Shown: positions 1 to 5,286 of the stretch, one piece after another
Position numbering within the stretch: position 1 is the stretch's first letter
Layout of the letters: every line of letters starts with the position of its first letter
From: UMGS1307 sp964523005
GTDB lineage: Bacteria > Bacillota > Clostridia > Oscillospirales > CAG-382
DNA: 5,286 nt
Assembly: GCA_964523005.1 (NCBI GenBank)
Contig: CAZFZL010000106.1
Span: forward strand, 1 to 5,286
Direction of reading: 5' to 3'
Program-made: the position numbers and the translations under genes
The notes under the pieces: generated by a model
Database searches by the model: none
What the model saw: only the letters and a program-made list of their open reading frames with translations
Told to the model about the DNA's origin: nothing

Positions 1-143
1 TTGAAATATCCTTGTACTGCATATCGCTGTCGGGAAACATTTTTCCTATGTCGCGCTCACCGACGCGCTTATCGGCGCCGCCGGTATGGGCGACATAGGA
101 AAAATGTTTCCCGACAGCGATATGCAGTACAAGGATATTTCAA
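1..143. repeat. Perfect inverted repeat, 54-bp arms with 35-nt loop (probable fold-back artefact)
   Basis: Bases 1-54 are the exact reverse complement of bases 90-143; bases 55-89 form the loop. Pairing stops inward at 55/89 (G against G) and runs outward to the first base of the window. The right arm codes for the conserved IspF stretch GDIGKMFPDSD and the residues after it. The left arm lies where the upstream IspF codons, including the HSDAD region and a zinc-binding His, should be, and it brings a TGA at bases 2-4 in the ispF frame. A natural gene would not replace its conserved 5' part with an exact inverted copy of its middle. I infer a chimeric read or assembly fold-back at a contig end. 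A real recent inversion-duplication is possible but less likely. Confidence 0.93.
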
Positions 144-403
144 GCGCAGAGCTGCTCACACGCACGCTCAAAGCGATAGATCCGAAAAGGATCCTCAACG
201 CCGACTGCACCGTCATAGCACAGCAGCCGCGCCTTTGCGGATATACCGACGCGATGTGTTGTGCGATAGCAAAGCTGCTTGGCTGCGACGCGTCACGCGT
301 GAATGTGAAGGCGACGACCGAGGAAGGGCTCGGCTTCACGGGACGCTGCGAGGGTATTGCAGCGCACGCGGTCGTGCTTATGGAGGTATACGGTGAGGAC
401 TGA
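53..403 (+). CDS. ispF: 2-C-methyl-D-erythritol 2,4-cyclodiphosphate synthase, 5' end missing
   Basis: IspF converts CDP-methylerythritol 2-phosphate to methylerythritol cyclodiphosphate plus CMP in the cytosolic MEP isoprenoid pathway. Recognisable IspF sequence begins at about base 53 with ALTDALIGAAGMGDIGKMFP, continues through the mid-protein TVIAQQPRL segment, and ends with the family signature KATTEEGLGFTGRCEGIAAHAV. About 116 residues are present against a usual length near 155-160. The N-terminal 40 or so residues, which carry the metal ligands of the DxH motif and of the HALTDA motif, are absent because bases 1-52 are an inverted copy of downstream sequence. The in-frame ATG at 86 would be the start chosen automatically, but it lies inside the conserved fold and is not a real start. 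The stop overlaps the nagA start by 11 bases. The intact gene in the organism is probably normal. Confidence 0.93.
   Translation, partial: ALTDALIGAAGMGDIGKMFPDSDMQYKDISSAELLTRTLKAIDPKRILNADCTVIAQQPRLCGYTDAMCCAIAKLLGCDASRVNVKATTEEGLGFTGRCEGIAAHAVVLMEVYGED
382..386 (+). promoter_or_regulatory. Ribosome binding site for nagA (decides the GTG start)
   Basis: GGAGG at 382-386 lies six bases before the GTG at 393, inside the last codons of ispF. This spacing favours GTG 393 over the in-frame TTG at 357, whose extra twelve residues do not resemble a NagA N-terminus. Confidence 0.8.
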
Positions 404-1589
404 AACAAAAACAGTAAAAGGCAGACTCGTAACACCCGACGGCATAATCGACGGCGGCGAGGTATGCTTTGAAGGAAAAACGATAACATACGCCGGCAGT
501 GCGCGCCCTGACAACCGGTGCGAAAGCTGTATTGATTACGGTGACAAATATATCTCCCCCGGATTTATCGACATCCACGTCCATGGCGGCGGCGGCTTCG
601 ATTTCTCCGACGCAACGCCCGAAGCGTTTCTCGGCGCGGCGCGTTTCCACGCCTCACACGGCACGGCGACGATGCTCCCGACTACCCTTTCTTGCCCTGA
701 CGAAGAGCTTTTCTCCCTTTTCGATGTGTTCGATTCGATCAAAAACACACCTGCCGACGGCGCATTTATGCCGGGACTCCACATCGAAGGCCCATACTGT
801 GCGCTCGCTTACAAGGGTGCGCAGGATGAAAAATATATAAAAACACCAAAGCCGGAGCATTACAGAAGGATATTTGCCGCCACCGACAGCATCATGCGCT
901 GGACGGTCGCCCCGGAGCTTGACGGCGCACAGCAATTTATACGCGAAGCGACCGACCGCAGCATTGCCGTTTCGATAGGTCACTCAGACGCATTCTACGA
1001 GGACGCGGTAAAGGCGTATAACGCTGGCTGCCGCCTGATGACCCATTTCTATTCGGCCATGTCTTCCCTGCGCAGGATAGGCGGCTTCAGGTATCCCGGA
1101 CTTATCGAAGCCGGATATATGATAGACGGAATGTGCGTTGAGTTGATAGCGGACGGATGCCATCTGCCCATTTCGATGCTCAATTATATATACACAACAA
1201 AGGGCGCCGACAAAACACTGCTCTGCACGGACAGCATGCGCTGCGCCGGACAGACATCGGGTACCGGTTTTCTCGGCTCCGCAAAGAACGGCTATGAGGT
1301 CATCATAGAAGACGGCGTTGCGAAGATGCCGGACAGAAGCGCGTTTGCCGGAAGCATCGCCACGACCGACAGACTTGTGAGAACGATGTACAAAAAAGCC
1401 GATGTGCCGCTTTGCGACACGGTGAAAATGATCACCGCAACGCCTGCTGCGCTCGTCGGACTGACCTCAAAGGGACGCATTGCGAGCGGCATGGACGCTG
1501 ATTTGACGGTTTTCGACGACGATATTAATATATATGCCGTATATTCGAACGGCAGAAAGGTGTATGATAAGAACAATGAAGCTATTTGA
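393..1589 (+). CDS. nagA: N-acetylglucosamine-6-phosphate deacetylase (amidohydrolase superfamily)
   Basis: NagA removes acetate from N-acetylglucosamine 6-phosphate to give glucosamine 6-phosphate in the cytosol, for amino-sugar catabolism and cell-wall recycling. The protein has 398 residues from GTG 393, matching the family's usual 380-400. Visible elements in order are: a small N-terminal beta domain; PGFIDIHVHGGGG with the HxH motif at 62-64; LHIEGPY with the metal-ligand Glu at 132; GHS with His 197; THFYSAM with His 218; FRYPGL with the likely phosphate-contact Arg 233; IADGCHLP; CTDSM with the catalytic Asp 280; the FAGS loop; and the C-terminal GMDADLTVFD strand. Where many NagA proteins have Asn in THLxNAM, this one has Ser 221, and the region after it resembles a recognisable NagA subgroup rather than the E. 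coli type. The gene overlaps ispF by 11 bases and the next gene by up to 26, implying translational coupling. The deacetylase call is firm; the exact sugar substrate is less so. Confidence 0.92.
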   Translation: MRTETKTVKGRLVTPDGIIDGGEVCFEGKTITYAGSARPDNRCESCIDYGDKYISPGFIDIHVHGGGGFDFSDATPEAFLGAARFHASHGTATMLPTTLSCPDEELFSLFDVFDSIKNTPADGAFMPGLHIEGPYCALAYKGAQDEKYIKTPKPEHYRRIFAATDSIMRWTVAPELDGAQQFIREATDRSIAVSIGHSDAFYEDAVKAYNAGCRLMTHFYSAMSSLRRIGGFRYPGLIEAGYMIDGMCVELIADGCHLPISMLNYIYTTKGADKTLLCTDSMRCAGQTSGTGFLGSAKNGYEVIIEDGVAKMPDRSAFAGSIATTDRLVRTMYKKADVPLCDTVKMITATPAALVGLTSKGRIASGMDADLTVFDDDINIYAVYSNGRKVYDKNNEAI

Positions 1590-2364
1590 AGGACGTACCG
1601 ACAGACTGAAAACGAAGGTCTACACCACACGCGAAGAAATGGGCAGCGCGGCGGCTGCCGACTGTGCTGCCGTAATAAACAGACTGCTCGCAACCAAAAA
1701 GACGATAAACATCATATTTGCCGCCGCACCGTCACAGAACGAATTTCTTGCGGCTCTGCTCGAAAGCGGCGTCGATTTTTCATCGATAAACGCCTTCCAC
1801 ATGGACGAATACATCGGTCTGCCCGCTGACGCACCGCAGGGCTTCGGAAACTTCCTCAAGGCTCATATTTTCAACAAAGCTCCGTTTGCCTCTGTTAACT
1901 GCATAGACTGCACGGCGACCGACCCGGAGGCTGAATGCAGCCGCTACAGCGCACTGCTGACGGAATATCCGCCGGACATCGTATGTATGGGTATAGGCGA
2001 AAACGGTCATATCGCTTTCAACGACCCCGGTACGGGAATGGCTGATTTCAAGGATCCGTTCAAGGTAAAGCCGGTCACGCTCGACCATGTATGCAGACAA
2101 CAGCAGGTCAACGACGGCTGCTTCAAAACGATAGATGATGTACCGAAAAAGGCTATTACGCTGACAGTCCCGATGCTCGTGAGCGCAGCACACATTTTCT
2201 GTGTCGTGCCCGGCACCACAAAGGAAAAAGCAGTCAATCTCACTCTCAACGGAAAAATCAGTGAGTCCTGCCCTGCCTCAGCGCTCAGACTCCACAGAGA
2301 CGCTACGCTCTACTGCGACCAATACAGCGGTATGTGCACGAAGGACATACAGGCTTACGACTGA
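1564..2364 (+). CDS. nagB: Glucosamine-6-phosphate deaminase-like protein (divergent NagB family)
   Basis: NagB-family enzymes convert glucosamine 6-phosphate to fructose 6-phosphate and ammonia, the step after NagA. From ATG 1564 the protein has 266 residues; ATG 1576 (262 residues, starting MKLFEG) is equally possible, since neither has a well-placed ribosome binding site (AGAAAGG at 1554-1560 is three bases from the first and fifteen from the second). Visible motifs are FHMDEYIGLP with the general-base Asp at 81 and MGIGENGHIAFNDP with His 149. Compared with E. coli NagB, the active-site Asp 141 aligns with Asn 147 and Glu 148 aligns with Asp 154. The phosphate-binding LPTGGTP loop is replaced by FAAAPSQNEFL at 52-62. 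The C-terminal half (CRQQQVNDGCF, VVPGTTKEKAV, CPASALRLH) fits a divergent subgroup that I recall as annotated glucosamine-6-phosphate deaminase or isomerase. Its placement directly after nagA supports an amino-sugar role. Family is certain; precise substrate is inferred. Confidence 0.85.
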   Translation: MIRTMKLFEGRTDRLKTKVYTTREEMGSAAAADCAAVINRLLATKKTINIIFAAAPSQNEFLAALLESGVDFSSINAFHMDEYIGLPADAPQGFGNFLKAHIFNKAPFASVNCIDCTATDPEAECSRYSALLTEYPPDIVCMGIGENGHIAFNDPGTGMADFKDPFKVKPVTLDHVCRQQQVNDGCFKTIDDVPKKAITLTVPMLVSAAHIFCVVPGTTKEKAVNLTLNGKISESCPASALRLHRDATLYCDQYSGMCTKDIQAYD

Positions 2365-2365
2365 A

Positions 2366-2370
2366 AAGGA
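2366..2370 (+). promoter_or_regulatory. Ribosome binding site for ymfF
   Basis: AAGGA at 2366-2370 sits eight bases before ATG 2379, in the 14-base gap after the nagB stop. It supports ATG 2379 rather than the in-frame ATG at 2334 inside nagB. Confidence 0.7.
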
Positions 2371-2378
2371 AAATACAG

Positions 2379-3668
2379 ATGCCGAAAAAGATATGTAATG
2401 GTGTCACGCTCAACGCGTTGACGACGAAAAAATTCAAAACATCGATGTTCATGGTTACGTATGTCCTGCCGCTTACTCGTGAGAACGCAGCCGGCTGTTC
2501 CCTGCTCTCAGGCGTACTGAAGCGCGGCTCGAAGTCGTTCCCGACGCTTCGCGATATAAGCATACGGCGCGAGGAGCTGTATTCAGCCTCCCTTTCGTAT
2601 TTAACACAAAAAAGCGGCGAAGCGCTGTATTTCTCAGCCTACACCTCTTTTCTTGACAACGCATACGTCCCTGACGGCAGCGACCTGTTCGCGTCATCGC
2701 TTGAGCTGCTCTCGGATGTATTGTATTCACCGCTTGTCGAAAGGGATGAGTTCAATAGTAATTATGTAAACTCAGAAAAGGAAAATCTGATAAACCTCAT
2801 ATCCGAAAAGCTCAACAACAAGGCGTCGTATTCTGTTGACAGATGCCTGTCTCTCATGTGCGAAAACGAACCGTTTTCCATTCCGGCAAGCGGATATATC
2901 GATGATGTAAAAGCGTACGACGGGAAAAAGCTCTATGAGCTGTACAAGCATATCATAGCAGATACGCCGACGATCATTTCATACGCAGGTTCGCAGGATG
3001 AAGCTACCGTCCTGAATTATGTTAATAAGAAGCTTCCGCCGTTCGCTCCGCGCGACAGCGCCGTTCCGGTGACTGACACCGCCGATCCCGGTACACCGCC
3101 GGCTACCGTTATCGAGGAGCTTCCGGCTGCGCAGGGCAAGCTGACGATCGGTATGCGCATCGGCATCGACAGCGCAGGCGTTGATTACCCGGCGTTCGCG
3201 CTGTTCAACGAAGTATACGGCGGCGCACCGAGCTCGAAGCTTTTCACCGTGATAAGAGAAAAGATGTCGCTGTGCTATTACTGCTCGACAGGCGGCGACA
3301 GATACAAGAACGTGCTGTTCGTTACGAGCGGAATTGAAAATGAAAACTTTGAAAAGGCGCGCGACGGTATTCTCGCACAGCTCAAGGAGATCGCCGACGG
3401 AAACATCAATGACGACGAGATTGCTGCGGCAAAAAAATCGCTCATAAGCAACTACCGCAGCATCGGCGACAGCGGCTACGCGCTCGCGTCGTGGTATCTG
3501 ATGAGAAGCGTCACGGGTGATTTATTCACGCCGGAGGATATGATATGCAGAATAAACGCGCTCACGAAGGACGATATAGTACGCGCGGCAAAAAGCGTCC
3601 GCGTACAGACGATATATTTTCTCAGAGGAGTAAAGGAGGAGCTGGATGAATATACAGACGAGGATTGA
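2379..3668 (+). CDS. ymfF: M16B peptidase homologue lacking the zinc motif, YmfF-like
   Basis: The protein has 429 residues with two M16-type domains and no signal peptide or membrane segment, so it is probably cytosolic. The zinc motif HxxEH expected near residue 41 is replaced by SLLSG (41-45), just before KRGSKSF, so this chain should not bind catalytic zinc. The second domain keeps the M16 substrate-gripping Arg/Tyr pair: GGAPSSKLFTVIREKMSLCYY, with Arg 293 and Tyr 300. It lies directly upstream of the HxxEH-bearing ymfH and overlaps it by 23 bases, which fits a heterodimer made in equal amounts. The same pair exists in Bacillus subtilis as ymfF-ymfH; current databases call them EF-P 5-aminopentanol modification-associated proteins (spelled YfmF/YfmH) because of their link to that EF-P modification. 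No other EF-P modification gene is seen here, so that role is not supported by context. The M16-family call is firm; the physiological substrate is unknown. Confidence 0.88.
   Translation: MPKKICNGVTLNALTTKKFKTSMFMVTYVLPLTRENAAGCSLLSGVLKRGSKSFPTLRDISIRREELYSASLSYLTQKSGEALYFSAYTSFLDNAYVPDGSDLFASSLELLSDVLYSPLVERDEFNSNYVNSEKENLINLISEKLNNKASYSVDRCLSLMCENEPFSIPASGYIDDVKAYDGKKLYELYKHIIADTPTIISYAGSQDEATVLNYVNKKLPPFAPRDSAVPVTDTADPGTPPATVIEELPAAQGKLTIGMRIGIDSAGVDYPAFALFNEVYGGAPSSKLFTVIREKMSLCYYCSTGGDRYKNVLFVTSGIENENFEKARDGILAQLKEIADGNINDDEIAAAKKSLISNYRSIGDSGYALASWYLMRSVTGDLFTPEDMICRINALTKDDIVRAAKSVRVQTIYFLRGVKEELDEYTDED
3632..3639 (+). promoter_or_regulatory. Strong ribosome binding site for ymfH inside the 3' end of ymfF
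   Basis: AAAGGAGG at 3632-3639 is six bases before ATG 3646 and is read as part of the codons for Val-Lys-Glu-Glu near the end of ymfF. It fixes the ymfH start and implies strong re-initiation across the 23-base overlap. Confidence 0.88.
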
Positions 3669-4935
3669 CAAACTGCTCGGCGAACGCTGCGACAGCTTCG
3701 TCCATTCTTCCGGGCTTGAAGTCTGCGTCATACCTAAAAAGCACACGACGCTGTGCGCAAAGATATCAACGCGCTACGGCTCTGTCGACAGCACATTCAG
3801 AAGAAGAGACGGCGAGCTCGTCACCGTTCCCGACGGGATAGCTCATTTTCTCGAACATAAGCTCTTCGAGCAGGAAGACGGCAGCGACGCATTCATGCAG
3901 TTTGCCGCTCTCGGAGGCGATTCGAACGCCGGAACTGATTTTGACGTGACAAGTTATTATTTCACGGCGACCGACAATTACGAAGAAAACCTCACCGTGC
4001 TGCTTGATTTCGTTACTCACCCGTTCTTCAATAAAAAATCGGTGCAGAAGGAGCAGGGTATAATCGGGCAGGAGATACGGATGTACGACGACGACCCGAA
4101 CTGGCGCGTGTTCTTCGGGCTTATGCAGGCGATGTACAAGAACAACCCGATGCGCAACGACATAGCCGGTACTGTCGAATCGATCTCACACATCACACCT
4201 GAGCTGCTGTACGAATGCTATAATACGTTTTACGACCTTTCCAATATGCTTCTTAGCGTATGCGGAGATATTACGGTAGAGCAGGTCGCGGCAATATGCG
4301 ACAAAGTGCTTGAGCAGAAAAAAACAGACGGCGGTTTTTCGCGTTCATATCCTGACGAGCCGCGTGAAGTCTTCAAAAAGCGCTCTTTGGAGCAGCTCGA
4401 AGTCGCGCAGCCGCTGTTTGCCATCGGATTCAAGGATGTACCGGGCTTCGGTGAAGACATCGTAAGACGCGATTTCATCAACTCGATACTGCTCAGAGCA
4501 ATATTCGGTCAATCGGGGGATTTCTACACGAAGCACTACGAAAGCGGACTTATCACAAAGCGCTTCGGCGCGTCGTACTCGTTCCTGCGCACCGGTGCTT
4601 TTGCATGCATAGAAGGCTCATCTAAGGACCCTGAGGCAGTATACGCTGCCGTCATGGAGGAAACAGCGTATCGAAAACGCGTTTTTTTCTCCGAAAGCGA
4701 TTTTGAACGCGCGAAAAAAACGGTGTATTCTGCGTTCATCCAAACCTTTGATTCGACAGATGAAACGGCAGGCGCGTTTACATCATATATGTTTGCCGGA
4801 GTTCATCTTTTTGATATACCGAGGATCATCTCTTCGGTCTCCTACGCTGACGTGAAGGAATGCTTCGACTCGCTGTACTGCGAGGAATACAGCACGCTTT
4901 CCGTCGTAGACCCTATAAGAAAGGAACAAAAGTAA
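3646..4935 (+). CDS. ymfH: M16B zinc metalloprotease with active HxxEH site, YmfH-like
   Basis: The protein has 429 residues, two M16 domains, and no export signal or membrane segment. The N-terminal domain carries the inverted zinc motif HFLEH at 67-71, with zinc-ligand His 67 and His 71 and catalytic Glu 70. It is followed about 72 residues later by KEQGIIGQEI, where Glu 143 is the expected third zinc ligand and Glu 136 the second conserved acid. The intermediate GGDSNAGTDFDVTSYYF segment is the usual M16 strand. In the second domain, the place where single-chain M16 enzymes and the partner YmfF have Arg is Tyr 298 (FYTKHYESGLI), so this chain appears to lack the Arg/Tyr pair. The two chains are therefore complementary. 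Start choice is fixed by AAAGGAGG six bases upstream. The stop is immediately followed by the lgt start. The substrate is unknown; the database link to EF-P 5-aminopentanol modification comes from B. subtilis. Confidence 0.9.
   Translation: MNIQTRIDKLLGERCDSFVHSSGLEVCVIPKKHTTLCAKISTRYGSVDSTFRRRDGELVTVPDGIAHFLEHKLFEQEDGSDAFMQFAALGGDSNAGTDFDVTSYYFTATDNYEENLTVLLDFVTHPFFNKKSVQKEQGIIGQEIRMYDDDPNWRVFFGLMQAMYKNNPMRNDIAGTVESISHITPELLYECYNTFYDLSNMLLSVCGDITVEQVAAICDKVLEQKKTDGGFSRSYPDEPREVFKKRSLEQLEVAQPLFAIGFKDVPGFGEDIVRRDFINSILLRAIFGQSGDFYTKHYESGLITKRFGASYSFLRTGAFACIEGSSKDPEAVYAAVMEETAYRKRVFFSESDFERAKKTVYSAFIQTFDSTDETAGAFTSYMFAGVHLFDIPRIISSVSYADVKECFDSLYCEEYSTLSVVDPIRKEQK
4920..4925 (+). promoter_or_regulatory. 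Probable ribosome binding site for lgt
   Basis: AAAGGA at 4920-4925 lies ten bases before ATG 4936, within the last codons of ymfH. The spacing is slightly long but it is the only candidate. Confidence 0.55.
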
Positions 4936-5286
4936 ATGGACATCAACACTATCAGCTTTCCGGGACTCGGTATCGGAGATTTCAAGCTCAACGAAGTAGC
5001 GCTTTCGCTCTTTGACGGTGCGCTCACTATCAGATGGTATGCGATATTCATATGCATAGGCATCGTACTCGCTTATTGGTACTTCCTGCGCCACGCAACA
5101 AAGCACGAAGGACTTTCGGAGGACACGATGATCAATCTCGTGCTCTTCCTCATACCTATCGCCGTTATCGGCGCGCGGCTGCTGTACGTACTCACCGACG
5201 ATGTGAAGCAGGAGACCTTCCTTGATGTCATCGCCGTCTGGCAGGGCGGACTAAGTTTTCATGGCGGGCTTGGCCTAGCGATGATC
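4936..5286 (+). CDS. lgt: Prolipoprotein diacylglyceryl transferase, 3' end outside the window
   Basis: Lgt is an integral membrane enzyme that transfers diacylglycerol from phosphatidylglycerol to the lipobox Cys of prolipoproteins, the first step of lipoprotein maturation. The first 117 residues are present, against roughly 260-300 for the family. Visible features are IRWYAIFI with Tyr 35 (the equivalent of the functionally important Tyr 26 of E. coli), a first membrane helix at about 35-51, a charged loop, a second helix at about 66-86 ending in GARLLYVL, and GGLSFHGG, whose His 109 matches the essential His 103 of E. coli. The remaining half, with the Lgt signature and catalytic Arg residues, is off the edge. 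The ATG follows the ymfH TAA directly. The final residues read HGGLGLAMI where HGGLIG is common, and this short stretch uses two otherwise very rare CTA codons, so the last 35 bases deserve caution. Confidence 0.93.
   Translation, partial: MDINTISFPGLGIGDFKLNEVALSLFDGALTIRWYAIFICIGIVLAYWYFLRHATKHEGLSEDTMINLVLFLIPIAVIGARLLYVLTDDVKQETFLDVIAVWQGGLSFHGGLGLAMI

Noticed and set aside
1..143. The long hairpin as a terminator or regulatory RNA structure
   Set aside because: The right arm is conserved IspF coding sequence, the arms are exactly complementary and there is no U-tract; an artefact explains it better.
357..392. N-terminal extension of nagA from TTG 357
   Set aside because: It lies deep in ispF, has no ribosome binding site of its own, and GTG 393 has GGAGG at ideal spacing.
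1..396. Open frame from TTG 1 on the plus strand, 131 codons
   Set aside because: It is out of frame with ispF, very rich in Arg, resembles no family, and its first part exists only because of the inverted repeat.
46..489. Minus-strand frames opposite ispF and nagA, and similar ones opposite all other genes
   Set aside because: They run antisense to well-recognised genes, have no family resemblance, and are expected by chance from codon bias.
1534..1563. Upstream ATG 1534 as the nagB start
   Set aside because: The added residues lie wholly within nagA, have no ribosome binding site, and do not resemble a NagB N-terminus.
2334..2378. Upstream ATG 2334 as the ymfF start
   Set aside because: It lies inside nagB; ATG 2379 has AAGGA at good spacing and gives the expected M16 beginning.
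2365..2378. Possible promoter or terminator between nagB and ymfF
   Set aside because: The gap is only 14 bases and holds a ribosome binding site; there is no hairpin and no -10/-35 pair that I could support.
5034..5225. Plus-strand 63-codon frame inside lgt
   Set aside because: It is a shifted frame of lgt rich in Arg and His, whereas the lgt frame shows clear membrane helices and conserved motifs.

Overview
The window is one dense, all-plus-strand run of six protein genes: ispF (5' part missing), nagA, a nagB-like deaminase, two M16-family peptidase homologues (ymfF and ymfH) and the first part of lgt. Balanced base composition, strong GGAGG-type ribosome binding sites, a GTG start and the ymfF-ymfH pair point to a Bacillota member of the class Clostridia, plausibly a gut Oscillospirales/Ruminococcaceae-type organism. 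This assignment is inferred from protein character; no taxonomic marker gene is present.

Layout: 1-54 is an exact inverted copy of 90-143, which lies inside the ispF coding sequence. It replaces the expected 5' part of ispF and looks like a fold-back artefact at a contig end. Genuine ispF sequence starts at about 53 and ends at 403. nagA (393-1589) overlaps the ispF stop, nagB (about 1564-2364) overlaps the nagA stop, ymfF (2379-3668) follows after 14 bases, ymfH (3646-4935) overlaps ymfF by 23 bases, and lgt (4936 onward) begins on the base after the ymfH stop and runs off the right edge. No terminator, promoter or RNA gene is visible, and the largest gap between genes is 14 bases, so the whole stretch is probably read as one translationally coupled transcript.

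Function: IspF makes a cyclic intermediate of the non-mevalonate isoprenoid pathway. NagA and the NagB-like protein would deacetylate and then deaminate N-acetylglucosamine 6-phosphate to fructose 6-phosphate. YmfF and YmfH look like the two halves of an M16B metalloprotease, with the zinc site in YmfH and the Arg/Tyr pair in YmfF. Lgt attaches diacylglycerol to prolipoproteins. Isoprenoid carrier, amino sugar and lipoprotein functions share a loose cell-envelope theme, but the window shows no clearly new system. The points most worth a second look are the perfect fold-back at the left edge, the altered active-site residues in the NagB/NagA pair, the split catalytic elements of the M16 pair, and odd codon and residue choices in the last 35 bases.
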